Shown: in pieces, positions 16,983 to 25,741 of the stretch
Layout of the letters: the number at the start of each line of letters is the position of its first letter
Position numbering within the stretch: position 1 is the first letter of the stretch
Assembly (NCBI GenBank): GCA_964407285.1
Contig: CAYOVG010000003.1
Coordinates: 1 to 64,000, forward strand
Direction: 5' to 3'
Source of the DNA: CAYOVG01 sp964407285
Lineage (GTDB): Bacteria > Desulfobacterota > Syntrophobacteria > Syntrophobacterales > Syntrophobacteraceae
Length of the DNA stretch: 64,000 nucleotides
Program-made: the position numbers and the translations under genes
Notes under the pieces: generated by a model
Seen by the model: only the letters and a program-made list of their open reading frames with translations
Database searches by the model: none
What the model was told of the DNA's origin: nothing

Positions 16983-18548
16983 ATGGAAAGAGTACTGTCG
17001 GAACTTCTCAGTGAATTGAAGGTGTTGGAAACCCGGGGCGATACCGCCGGGGCGGTCCGCGGCGTCTCGTACGACAGCCGCCGCGTTCGGGAGGGCGACC
17101 TGTTCGTCGCCGTCAAAGGAACGCGCATGGATGGCCATCTCTACATTGTGGATGCCGTGAAGAAGGGCGCATCGGCCGTCCTGGTGGAAGAAATGCCCGG
17201 AAGCAACGGAATGCCGGCAACGCTCGTTCGCGTGGAGGATACCCGGAAGGCCCTGGCGAAGCTGGCCGCGCGCTTCTATGGCCACCCCTCCGGGGACCTG
17301 AAGATGATCGGAGTTACGGGGACCAACGGAAAGACTACCACCACCCTGGTGCTCGAGAGCATCCTGAGGCAGGCGGGCGCGTCGGTGGGCGTCATCGGGA
17401 CTCTTGCATACCGCTGGGGCGACGTGTGCATGCCCGCCCCGCTGACGACGCCGGAATCCCTGGACCTCCAGAGGCTTCTGTACGAGATGCGCCGGGATGG
17501 CGTCGAATATGTGGTGATGGAGGTGTCCTCCAACGCTCTCGCCATGGGAAGAGTGGACGGTTGTGCGTTCAGGGCCGGCGTCTTTACGAACCTCTCCCAG
17601 GACCACCTGGATTTTCACAAGACGATGGAGGATTACTTCGCCGCCAAGACGCGCCTTTTCTCCCGCCACCTCGGGTCGGATTCGGAGCGGGGGCCGGCCG
17701 TCGCGGCCATTAACCGGGACGACCCCTACGCGGGCCGCATGGAGGATGCCGTCGCCGAAGGAAACGAGATCTGGAGTTTCTCCCTGGAAAACGCCGACGC
17801 CCGTGTCCGGGTGGAGCGGATGGATCTGAGCGCTTCGGGGATTCGCGCCATGCTTGCCACGCCTCACGGGGACCTGGAGATAGACTCCCCGCTCCTGGGC
17901 CGACTGAATCTATACAATATCCTGGCCGCCGCGACCACCGCACTGGGATTGGGGATTCCGATGGACGCCGTTTCTCGCGGCGTGCGTGCGGTGGGTTCCG
18001 TGGACGGACGCCTCCAGCGTGTTTCCGTCCCCGCGGGTTTCGATGTCGTGGTGGACTACGCGCATACTCCGGACGCCATGGAAAAGAGCCTCACCTGTCT
18101 CCGGGAGCTGTCGAAGGGCAGGCTGATCGTGGTGTTCGGCTGTGGAGGCGACCGCGACAGAGGGAAACGCCCCCTCATGGGTGGTGTGGCCGGGCAACTG
18201 GGCGACCTGGTGATCGTCACGAGCGACAATCCCAGGAGTGAAGATCCCGGCGCGATCATCCGGGACATCGAGGAAGGGGTCCGCGATGCGGGACTCCCCC
18301 GGCTCCCCGGCCGAAAACTGAACTGCGGCGGCAAGGGGTATGCCGTCGAACCGGACCGGCGGCGGGCGATAGAACTGGCGTTGTGGTCGGCCTGTCCGGG
18401 AGACCTTTTGTGCATCGGCGGCAAGGGCCACGAGACATACCAGATCATCGGGAACCGGACGTTTCCTTTCGATGACCGGGTGGTGGTGCGCGATTATTTC
18501 GAATCCCCTAAAGCCGAGGTGGAGAACAGACTGGCGGGGAGCGCATAG
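16983..18548 (+). CDS. murE: UDP-MurNAc-L-Ala-D-Glu:meso-diaminopimelate ligase
   Basis: A 521-residue Mur ligase adding the third stem-peptide residue. The N-terminal domain has SYDSRRVREGDLFVAVKG. The ATP loop is GVTGTNGKTTTT (about 110-121), followed by TTPESLDLQ and EVSSNALAMGRV. The C-terminal domain contains TSDNPRSEDPG, the DNPR motif that selects meso-diaminopimelate rather than lysine. ATG at 16983 (MERVLSELL) is preferred over the TTG at 16956. It overlaps nothing but runs 3 bp from murF, so the two are coupled. Confidence 0.95.
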   Translation: MERVLSELLSELKVLETRGDTAGAVRGVSYDSRRVREGDLFVAVKGTRMDGHLYIVDAVKKGASAVLVEEMPGSNGMPATLVRVEDTRKALAKLAARFYGHPSGDLKMIGVTGTNGKTTTTLVLESILRQAGASVGVIGTLAYRWGDVCMPAPLTTPESLDLQRLLYEMRRDGVEYVVMEVSSNALAMGRVDGCAFRAGVFTNLSQDHLDFHKTMEDYFAAKTRLFSRHLGSDSERGPAVAAINRDDPYAGRMEDAVAEGNEIWSFSLENADARVRVERMDLSASGIRAMLATPHGDLEIDSPLLGRLNLYNILAAATTALGLGIPMDAVSRGVRAVGSVDGRLQRVSVPAGFDVVVDYAHTPDAMEKSLTCLRELSKGRLIVVFGCGGDRDRGKRPLMGGVAGQLGDLVIVTSDNPRSEDPGAIIRDIEEGVRDAGLPRLPGRKLNCGGKGYAVEPDRRRAIELALWSACPGDLLCIGGKGHETYQIIGNRTFPFDDRVVVRDYFESPKAEVENRLAGSA

Positions 18549-18551
18549 AGT

Positions 18552-19958
18552 ATGGACTGGACAGTTGCCGAAATGGTTGAGGCCGTAGCGGGCCGCCTGC
18601 TATCCGGGGATGAAAGGGCGACCGTTGCAAGGATTGCGACGGACACCCGGACGATAGGGGCGGGTGATGCTTTTGTAGCCCTTCTGGGGGAGCGCGACGG
18701 GCATGACTTCATACCCGATGCCTTGGCGAAGGGTGCGAAGGCGCTCGTAGTGCGGGAGGACCATCCGCTTCCCCCCATACCGCCGGAGATAGGGGTTGTT
18801 GCGGTTGCGGACACGCTCTACGCCCTGGGAGAACTGGCGCGGCGCAGACGGTCGAAGTTCTCCATACCGGTTGTCGGCATAACGGGCAGCAACGGCAAGA
18901 CCAGCACCAAGGAGATGGTGGCGGCGATCCTGGGGCAGAATGCGAAGGTCCTCAAGAACCACGGCAATTTCAACAACCTGATCGGGGCGCCGCTGACCCT
19001 CCTGTCCCTCGAACCCGCTCACCGGGTCGCCGTGGTCGAGATGGGGATAAACGTTCCCGGTGAGATGGCGCGCCTGGCCGAGATATGCCGGCCCGGCATC
19101 GCGCTGATCACGAACATCCATACAGCGCACCTGGAAGGGCTGCGGAGCGTCGAGCGCGTCCTGGAGGAGAAGGGTAAGCTGTGGGAGTCCCTGCGTCCGG
19201 AGGATACGGCGGTGGTGAACGTGGACGACGAGCATCTCGCAAGATTCGCAGGAAGGATCGCGGCCCGGAAGATCACCTGCTCTTTGAGCGATACCGCGGC
19301 AGACGTGCATGTGGCGGGAAATGTGCATACCGAGGATCTGGAAAGCGTATTCGATCTTGTTATGGCCGGTGAGGCGCACTCCGTCCGGCTGCCGGTCCTG
19401 GGCATCCACCAGGTGCGAAATGCGGTGGCCGCCGCCGCGGTCGCCTGCGCGCTGGGAGTATCTCCCGAAGCCGTCGTTCGTGGACTGGCCCTGCACCGTC
19501 CGGTCAACCAGCGCATGCAGGTGCATCGCCTGGCGGACGGAATGGTCCTGGTTGATGATACCTACAATGCCAATCCGGCTTCCATGCTGGCCGCCGTCAA
19601 GGCGGTCGCGTCCGCGCGGGGTGCGAGCCCGTTCGTGGCGGTGCTGGGAGAGATGCGGGAACTCGGGGCCGGGAGCGCCGCGCTGCATCGGCAACTGGGA
19701 GAGCGGATAGGCGAGACCGGCGTGGATATGCTGATCACGCTGGGAGATCTGGCCGCGGAGATTGCGGAAGGAGCGAAGAGGTCCGGAATACCCGCGGACG
19801 CCTGCTGTCACGCCCGGAGCCACGAGGATGCGGTTTCGCTGCTGACCGGCCCCGGACTGCGCAGTCGCGGGCTGGGGGGCGCCTGGGTCCTGGTGAAAGG
19901 GTCCAGGGGGATGGCCATGGAGCGTATTGTGAAGGGTTTAATGAATGGAACCGTCTGA
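18552..19958 (+). CDS. murF: UDP-MurNAc-tripeptide:D-Ala-D-Ala ligase
   Basis: A 468-residue Mur ligase that adds D-Ala-D-Ala to complete UDP-MurNAc-pentapeptide. It has the N-terminal TDTRTIGAGDAFVALLGERD segment, the ATP loop GITGSNGKTSTKEM, EMGINVPGEMARL and NHGNFNNLIGAPLTLL. The C-terminal domain has DDTYNANPASMLAAV, the MurF hallmark. Its 3' end overlaps murD by 14 bp. In most bacteria mraY follows murF; here murD follows directly. Confidence 0.95.
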   Translation: MDWTVAEMVEAVAGRLLSGDERATVARIATDTRTIGAGDAFVALLGERDGHDFIPDALAKGAKALVVREDHPLPPIPPEIGVVAVADTLYALGELARRRRSKFSIPVVGITGSNGKTSTKEMVAAILGQNAKVLKNHGNFNNLIGAPLTLLSLEPAHRVAVVEMGINVPGEMARLAEICRPGIALITNIHTAHLEGLRSVERVLEEKGKLWESLRPEDTAVVNVDDEHLARFAGRIAARKITCSLSDTAADVHVAGNVHTEDLESVFDLVMAGEAHSVRLPVLGIHQVRNAVAAAAVACALGVSPEAVVRGLALHRPVNQRMQVHRLADGMVLVDDTYNANPASMLAAVKAVASARGASPFVAVLGEMRELGAGSAALHRQLGERIGETGVDMLITLGDLAAEIAEGAKRSGIPADACCHARSHEDAVSLLTGPGLRSRGLGGAWVLVKGSRGMAMERIVKGLMNGTV

Positions 19959-21321
19959 TATAGCCTGCACATCACCCGGGAAAGTCCTCGTAGTGGGGCT
20001 GGGGATATCCGGATTGTCCGCATGCGAACTGCTGTTGCGCCTTGGCGCGCAAGTCGTCGTCACGGATATGAAGCCGAGGGAGAATTTCGGCCCGGAAGTG
20101 AAATCCCTGGAGGAGCGGGGGTGCGTGCTTCGCCTCGGCGAGCATCGTGTGGAGGATTTCCTGACCGCGGACCTGATCATTGTGAGTCCCGGCGTGCCGC
20201 TGGATCTGGGACCTTTGCGGGAGGCCGCCCGCAGGGGCGTAGAGGTCATCGGCGAGTTCGACTGGGCCTGTTCCCGGGTAAGCGTTCCCGTCATCGCGGT
20301 CACCGGCACCAACGGCAAGACGACGACCACATCGCTCATCGGGGAGATATTGAAAAACGCCGGAAGGCGGGTTTTCGTGGGGGGCAATATCGGGACCCCG
20401 CTGAGCGCCCGGTTGATGCAGGATGCGCGAGACGACATCCTGGTGCTGGAAGTGAGCAGCTTCCAGTTGGACACCGCCCATCGCTTCCGCCCGGAAGTGG
20501 GGGTCCTTTTGAACATTACCGAGGACCACCTGGACCGTTACGAAAATTTCGCGGCATATGCCGATTCGAAGTTCTCGTTGTTTTCCCGCCAGGATTCGTC
20601 GCACGTCGCCGTAGTGAACGGCGATGACCCGCTTTGTGCGGAGAGGGTCGGCCGGCTGCCGTCCCGGACCCTGGTATTCGGCGGAAGGCATGGAAACGCG
20701 GATGCGTCCGTGCGGGATGGGCGGATTGCGGTAACGATACCCGGTGAAACCGCTTTCGAGCTGGATCTCGGACGCACTCCGCTACGGGGGGTGCACAACG
20801 AGGAAAACATCATGGCGGCGGCCCTTGCCGTGTCCGCTGTGGGGGTTCCTCCGTCCGTCATCCAGGAAACGATAGACGGCTACAAGGGCCTTTCGCATCG
20901 CATGGAGTGGGTCCGCAGTTGGAACGGGATCGACTTCTACGACGATTCGAAGGCCACCAACGTCGGAGCGGTGCTGAAGGCGCTGGAAAATTTCGAGCGT
21001 TCCGTGCTTCTGCTCCTCGGGGGGCGCGACAAGCTCGGGTCCTACGACCCGCTGATAAAACCGTTGAAGGACAAAGGAAAGGGCGTGTTCGTATTCGGAG
21101 AGGCTGCGCCGCGGATCAACCGCGAACTGGAGGGGAAGGTCCCCGTCCGGTCCTTTGCCGGCCTGGAGGATGCGTTCCGGGAAGCCGTCGCGGCCGCCCG
21201 GTCCGGTGATGTCGTGTTGCTCTCTCCCGCCTGCTCGTCGTTCGATCAGTACGAAAGCTACGCCAGGCGCGGCGACCACTTCAAGAGTCTCGTCGCGCAG
21301 CTCTCGGAGGAGGCCCGCTGA
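19945..21321 (+). CDS. murD: UDP-MurNAc-L-alanine:D-glutamate ligase
   Basis: A 458-residue Mur ligase adding D-glutamate to UDP-MurNAc-Ala. The N-terminal Rossmann domain has VVGLGISGLSACELLL and SPGVP. The ATP loop is AVTGTNGKTTTTSLIGE, followed by NIGTPL and EVSSFQLD. The C-terminal domain has HRMEWVRSWNGIDFYDDSKATN and LSPACSSFDQYESYARRGDHF, both diagnostic of MurD. It overlaps murF at the start, and its stop overlaps the ftsW ATG (TGATG). Confidence 0.95.
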   Translation: MEPSDIACTSPGKVLVVGLGISGLSACELLLRLGAQVVVTDMKPRENFGPEVKSLEERGCVLRLGEHRVEDFLTADLIIVSPGVPLDLGPLREAARRGVEVIGEFDWACSRVSVPVIAVTGTNGKTTTTSLIGEILKNAGRRVFVGGNIGTPLSARLMQDARDDILVLEVSSFQLDTAHRFRPEVGVLLNITEDHLDRYENFAAYADSKFSLFSRQDSSHVAVVNGDDPLCAERVGRLPSRTLVFGGRHGNADASVRDGRIAVTIPGETAFELDLGRTPLRGVHNEENIMAAALAVSAVGVPPSVIQETIDGYKGLSHRMEWVRSWNGIDFYDDSKATNVGAVLKALENFERSVLLLLGGRDKLGSYDPLIKPLKDKGKGVFVFGEAAPRINRELEGKVPVRSFAGLEDAFREAVAAARSGDVVLLSPACSSFDQYESYARRGDHFKSLVAQLSEEAR

Positions 21322-22484
21322 TGGGAAGCTTCGTGGGAATGCCGTCCACCGCGCCCGATGCGCCCGCCAATGAAGAGCGCGGCGCGCCCGCGAGGACCGT
21401 CTCTCTGCAGGCTCAGCTCATCATCGTCGTTACGCTGCTCATCGTGATCGGCGTGGTCATGATCTACAGCGCCAGTTCCGTCATGGCCATCAAGAAGCAC
21501 GGCGACGCCTTCTATTATGTGAAGCGGCAGTTGCTTTGCGTCGGCCTCGGGACGGGGGCGATGCTCTTCGGCAGCTTCTACCCTTACAGCAGGTACAAGG
21601 AGCTGGCCCCGGCGCTTCTCATTTTAGTCTATATCAGCCTTATACTTGTGCTCATTCCCGCCATCGGAAAGGAAATCAACGGCGCCCGCCGCTGGTTCCG
21701 GCTGGGGCCTTTTTCTCTTCAACCCGCGGAATACGCCAAACTCGTATGGATCATGTATCTGAGCGGTTTTCTGGTCCGGAAGCAGGAACGGCTCAAGAAA
21801 TTCAGTGCTGGACTTTTGCCGCCGATTGTTCTATGTGGAGTATTCGGTGTATTGTTATTACTCGAACCTGATTTTGGAACTTCCTTTGTTATAGGTTTAT
21901 TAACGGCGTGTATGCTGGCGGTGGGCGGAGTCCCGTGGCATCATTTGTTTTCCCTGGCGCCGCTCGGGCTGTTGGTGTGCTACCGCTTTGTATACCATGT
22001 GGAATACCGGTGGGAGCGGGTTACGGCGTTCCTCAACCCCTGGAACGATCCTCGGGATTCGGGGTATCAGCTCATTCAGTCCTGGATCGCCATAGGTGCG
22101 GGGGGGCTTTTCGGAAAAGGGCTGGGAGCGGGGCAGCAGAAACTTTTTTATCTCCCCGAACCTTACACGGATTTCATTATGGCCGTAGTGGGGGAGGAGA
22201 CCGGCTTTGCGGGCATCTGCATCGTGTCGGCGCTCTTCTGCATGGTGGCGTGGATCGGGATAAGCATCGCTCAACAGGCGAAGGACCATTATGGCGGGTT
22301 GCTCGCGTTCGGACTGACCATGATGATCGCTTTGCAGGCCATAATCAACCTGGCCGTCGTATTGGGGCTGTTTCCCACCAAGGGCCTTCCGTTGCCCTTC
22401 ATTTCTTACGGAGGAAGCGCGTTTATCGCCAACTGCCTTGCTGTGGGAATCCTTATAAACATTGCTCGCAAGTGCGTGAAGTGA
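21321..22484 (+). CDS. ftsW: Septal peptidoglycan polymerase FtsW (SEDS family)
   Basis: A 387-residue membrane protein with about ten predicted helices. SEDS landmarks include YSASSVMAIKKHGDAFYYVK, GKEINGARRWFRLGPFSLQP, AEYAKLVW, EPDFGTSFV, GYQLIQSWIAIGAGGLFGKG and KLFYLPEPYTDFIMAVVGEE with the conserved glutamates. The end is LPFISYGGSAFIANCLAVGI. FtsW polymerises lipid II glycans at the septum with FtsI. Next comes murC after 10 bp. The murG gene normally found between them is absent. Confidence 0.95.
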   Translation: MGSFVGMPSTAPDAPANEERGAPARTVSLQAQLIIVVTLLIVIGVVMIYSASSVMAIKKHGDAFYYVKRQLLCVGLGTGAMLFGSFYPYSRYKELAPALLILVYISLILVLIPAIGKEINGARRWFRLGPFSLQPAEYAKLVWIMYLSGFLVRKQERLKKFSAGLLPPIVLCGVFGVLLLLEPDFGTSFVIGLLTACMLAVGGVPWHHLFSLAPLGLLVCYRFVYHVEYRWERVTAFLNPWNDPRDSGYQLIQSWIAIGAGGLFGKGLGAGQQKLFYLPEPYTDFIMAVVGEETGFAGICIVSALFCMVAWIGISIAQQAKDHYGGLLAFGLTMMIALQAIINLAVVLGLFPTKGLPLPFISYGGSAFIANCLAVGILINIARKCVK

Positions 22485-22494
22485 GCCGAAGAGT

Positions 22495-23877
22495 ATGTAC
22501 AAGCGTTATCAGCACATCCATTTCGTAGGGATCGGGGGAATCGGCATGAGCGGCATCGCCGAACTCCTTTTGAACCTCGGGTACCGCGTAAGTGGTTCCG
22601 ACATGAGGGAGACGGAAACCACGCAGCGGCTGGCCCGGCTGGGTGCCCGGATATTTATCGGGCATCATGGCGACCACGTGCAGGGAGCGGATGTGGTGGT
22701 CCTTTCTTCGGCCATATCCGAGGACAATCCCGAGGCGGTGGCTGCTCGCGCCGGAGCAGGCAAGGCGCCGGTGATCCGGCGGGCGGAGATGCTTGCGGAG
22801 TTGATGCGCCTCAAGTATTCCGTCCTGGTGGCGGGGGCCCATGGAAAGACGACGACCACCTCCATGGTCGCAACGGTGCTGGCCCGCGGAGGGCTCGATC
22901 CCACGGTGGCCATCGGAGGCAAGCTCAACGCCTGGGGCACCAACGCCAAGATGGGCCGTGGGGACTTCATGGTTGCGGAAGCCGACGAGAGCGACGGCAC
23001 GTTTCTCCTGCTCTCCCCCACCATCGCGGTGGTCACCAATATAGATCTGGAGCACCTCGACTTCTACAGGGACATGGAGCATATCCAGCAGACCTTCCTG
23101 CAGTTCATCAACAAGATACCATTCTACGGGCAGGCCATCCTTTGTCTCGAAGACGAAAATATCCAGTCGATCCTCCCCAAGGTCGGAAAGAGGTTCACCA
23201 CGTACGGGTTTTCGTCCCAGGCGGACTTTCAGGCGCGCGATGTCAGGGCGGACGGCTTTCATTCCATCTACCGCGCATGGTGCCGCGGAGAGGAACTCGG
23301 AGAGATCGAGGTTACGCTTCCGGGACGGCACAACGTACTCAATTCGCTCGCGGCCGTGGCCGTGGCGCGGGAGCTGGAGGTGGACTGGCCGTCGATTCGG
23401 GCGGGACTCAGGGATATGACCGGCGTGCAGCGCCGCTTCCAGGTCAAGGGCGAGGCGGGCGGCGTGCTGGTGCTGGACGACTACGGACATCACCCTACGG
23501 AGATCCGGGCGGTGCTGGAGACCTTTGCGGCGTGTTTTCCCAACCGCCGCCGCATCGTTGCGTTTCAGCCGCATCGGTATTCGCGGACCAAAGGGCTCAT
23601 GGACCAGTTCGCACGCTGTTTCTATCAGTCGGACGCGCTTTTCATGACGGAGATCTATGCGGCCGGCGAGAAGCCGCTTTCGGGCATATCGGGCAAGGCC
23701 CTGGCGGACCGGATTACGGCTCACGGACACCGCGACCTGCGCTACTGTCCGACCCTCGATGAAATGCTCGAAGAGATGCTTGCCTTCGTCGCGCCGGGCG
23801 ATGTGGTGTTGACGCTCGGAGCGGGCAGTATCTGGCAGACGGGAGAAGCGCTTCTCCGAAGGCTGGAGGAGCGATGA
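22495..23877 (+). CDS. murC: UDP-MurNAc:L-alanine ligase
   Basis: A 460-residue first-step Mur ligase. It starts with HFVGIGGIGMSGIAELLLNL, the MurC Rossmann loop, then GSDMRETETTQRLARLGA. The ATP loop is VAGAHGKTTTTSMVA. ADESDGTFLLLSPTIAVVTN and DDYGHHPTEIRAVLET are MurC-specific blocks, and QPHRYSRTKGLMDQFARC completes the C-terminal domain. Its stop overlaps the murB start (ATGATGA). Confidence 0.95.
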   Translation: MYKRYQHIHFVGIGGIGMSGIAELLLNLGYRVSGSDMRETETTQRLARLGARIFIGHHGDHVQGADVVVLSSAISEDNPEAVAARAGAGKAPVIRRAEMLAELMRLKYSVLVAGAHGKTTTTSMVATVLARGGLDPTVAIGGKLNAWGTNAKMGRGDFMVAEADESDGTFLLLSPTIAVVTNIDLEHLDFYRDMEHIQQTFLQFINKIPFYGQAILCLEDENIQSILPKVGKRFTTYGFSSQADFQARDVRADGFHSIYRAWCRGEELGEIEVTLPGRHNVLNSLAAVAVARELEVDWPSIRAGLRDMTGVQRRFQVKGEAGGVLVLDDYGHHPTEIRAVLETFAACFPNRRRIVAFQPHRYSRTKGLMDQFARCFYQSDALFMTEIYAAGEKPLSGISGKALADRITAHGHRDLRYCPTLDEMLEEMLAFVAPGDVVLTLGAGSIWQTGEALLRRLEER

Positions 23878-24878
23878 TGAATAGCGAAGCGAAAGCCGGA
23901 CGCCGCGTTTTTTCCATGCCTGACTGGGCGGATGTCGTTGCCGGTTCGGCGGATATTGACTGCAAGTGGTCGGAGTCTTTGTCGCGCCATACTTCTTTCC
24001 GGGTGGGAGGGCCGGTTTCCTGCATGGCCCGGCCCCGGACGGAAGCGGCCTTTGCCTCCCTGGTGCGGCTGGCCATGAGGGAGCGGATTCCGTACGTGTT
24101 GCTGGGCGGCGGGAGCAACGTGCTGGCGCCCGATGACGCCTGGGATGTGCTGGTGGTGCAGCCTCACCTGGCTTGTGGAGAGATTCGCAGGTTCGGAGGC
24201 CGGGGAACGTGCCTGTATGTGGGGGCGGGCGTGAAGCTCGCAACGTGGCTTTCCTTCTGTCTGCGGCGCGGGTTGGGCGGCGCGGAGTGCCTGGCGGGAA
24301 TTCCGGGCACGGTCGGAGGGGCGCTCTTCATGAATGCAGGCACGCCGGATGGTTGCATCGCGGATATCCTTGTGTGGGTGGATGTACTGGACGCTCGCGG
24401 GAGAAGATGCCGGATGGACATGTCCCAGTTGGCGCCCGGCTACAGGACGATGGGACTTTCGGATGACTGGGTCATCCTGGGGGGATGTTTTCAGATGCGT
24501 CCGGCGTCCGTGGAGTTTCTGAGAGCGCAGATGCGTGAGACCATGCTCCGGCGCAAACACGTTCAGCCCCTGGGGGCGCCGTCGGCGGGGAGCGTGTTCA
24601 AAAACCCGCCCGGTGAGTATGCGGGGGCGCTGATAGACAGGCTCGACCTCAAGGGGTTTCGTATTGGGGATGCCGGGGTTTCGGAGAAACACGCCAACTG
24701 GATCGTGAATTTGGGACATGCGAGGGCGAGGGACATCCTTGCCGTGATGGGACATATAGAGAAACAGGTTTGGGAAGGCTTCGGCATTCGCCTGGAGCGC
24801 GAAATCAGGGTGCTGGGCAGTGAAAGCGAAAGAGAACCGCTATCGACACACGCGCAAGAGCTTCAAGCCCGGGTTTAA
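23874..24878 (+). CDS. murB: UDP-N-acetylenolpyruvoylglucosamine reductase
   Basis: A 334-residue FAD enzyme that reduces UDP-GlcNAc-enolpyruvate to UDP-MurNAc with NADPH. The FAD-binding domain shows HTSFRVGGPVSCMARP and LGGGSNVLAPDD. GGAECLAGIPGTVGGALFMN and YRTMGLSDDWVILGGCF follow. APSAGSVFKNPPGEYAGALI holds the catalytic serine, and HANWIVNLGHARARDI ends the domain. The compact substrate loop indicates a type II-like form. It overlaps ftsQ by 59 bp, and no ddl gene intervenes. Confidence 0.94.
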   Translation: MMNSEAKAGRRVFSMPDWADVVAGSADIDCKWSESLSRHTSFRVGGPVSCMARPRTEAAFASLVRLAMRERIPYVLLGGGSNVLAPDDAWDVLVVQPHLACGEIRRFGGRGTCLYVGAGVKLATWLSFCLRRGLGGAECLAGIPGTVGGALFMNAGTPDGCIADILVWVDVLDARGRRCRMDMSQLAPGYRTMGLSDDWVILGGCFQMRPASVEFLRAQMRETMLRRKHVQPLGAPSAGSVFKNPPGEYAGALIDRLDLKGFRIGDAGVSEKHANWIVNLGHARARDILAVMGHIEKQVWEGFGIRLEREIRVLGSESEREPLSTHAQELQARV

Positions 24879-25683
24879 GCTCCGCGGTTTGAAGCTGAAG
24901 CTGAGCATCCCGTGGCGGGGACTCAAGGCGACGGCCGCCTTTGTGGCCGCAATAGCCCTGGTGCTGGGGCTCAGCGCCGCGCTGGCCCACTCTTACTACG
25001 CCTTGGAAGACGCCCCGTGGCCGAGGGTGGAATCGATCGAGATAAAGGGGCTCAAGCGTGTGGACCGGCGCGAGGTGCTGAACGCCCTGGGGATTGCCAG
25101 GAACGCCAACGTCTTGACCCTTCGAATATCGCAACTGGCAGGGCGGGTGGAAGCCCTTTCTTGGGTGCGTTCGGCGGTGGTGAGGCTCGATTTCCCGTCG
25201 CGGATGATCGTTGAGGTTGTCGAGCGGGAACCGCTGGCCATTGTGTACACGGATGCTTTCTACCTCATGGACGGCGAGGGGAAGCTCTTCCTGAAGGTCA
25301 ATCCGGAGAGCCATGCGGGTTTGCTGCTGGTTACCGGGGTTGCGCGGCAGGAAATCCGGGAGGGGGGCGTTCTTTCGGAAGAACCTCTGGAGGCCGTGAA
25401 GGCGTTGCTCCTGGCCCTGGAGAAGTGCCAGAGCTGGTTGCCGTTGAGTCTTATTTCGCAGTGTCACTGGCAGAGGGAGGTCGGAGTCGTTCTCTATCCG
25501 AGCAGCAAGGTGATTCCCATTCAACTCGGAAAGAACGATTTCGAACTGAAGCTGAGCCGGTTGCATAAGGTGATAGATGCTCTGATGAATCGCCAGTGGT
25601 GGGACCTGGTGACGCGCATCGATCTCGATTACAAGAGCAGAGCGTACATAAAGGGGAACTTCCCGATTCCCAAGGGGATATGA
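24820..25683 (+). CDS. ftsQ: Cell division protein FtsQ
   Basis: A 287-residue bitopic division protein. A basic cytoplasmic tail (about 1-35) precedes one membrane helix (about 36-57). A POTRA domain follows with WPRVESIEIKGLKRVDRREV and LSWVRSAVVRLDFPSRMIVE. The FtsQ domain then has EREPLAIVYTDAFYLMDGEG. It bridges FtsL/FtsB to the divisome. A GTG start at 24820 lies inside murB. The 58-bp gap to ftsA carries a G-rich ribosome site. Confidence 0.92.
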   Translation: MKAKENRYRHTRKSFKPGFKLRGLKLKLSIPWRGLKATAAFVAAIALVLGLSAALAHSYYALEDAPWPRVESIEIKGLKRVDRREVLNALGIARNANVLTLRISQLAGRVEALSWVRSAVVRLDFPSRMIVEVVEREPLAIVYTDAFYLMDGEGKLFLKVNPESHAGLLLVTGVARQEIREGGVLSEEPLEAVKALLLALEKCQSWLPLSLISQCHWQREVGVVLYPSSKVIPIQLGKNDFELKLSRLHKVIDALMNRQWWDLVTRIDLDYKSRAYIKGNFPIPKGI

Positions 25684-25741
25684 ATTTCGAGGTCTCATTC
25701 GACATCATTCAAGGAGGCGAGGGGGGCCAAGAGGGGGCGCG

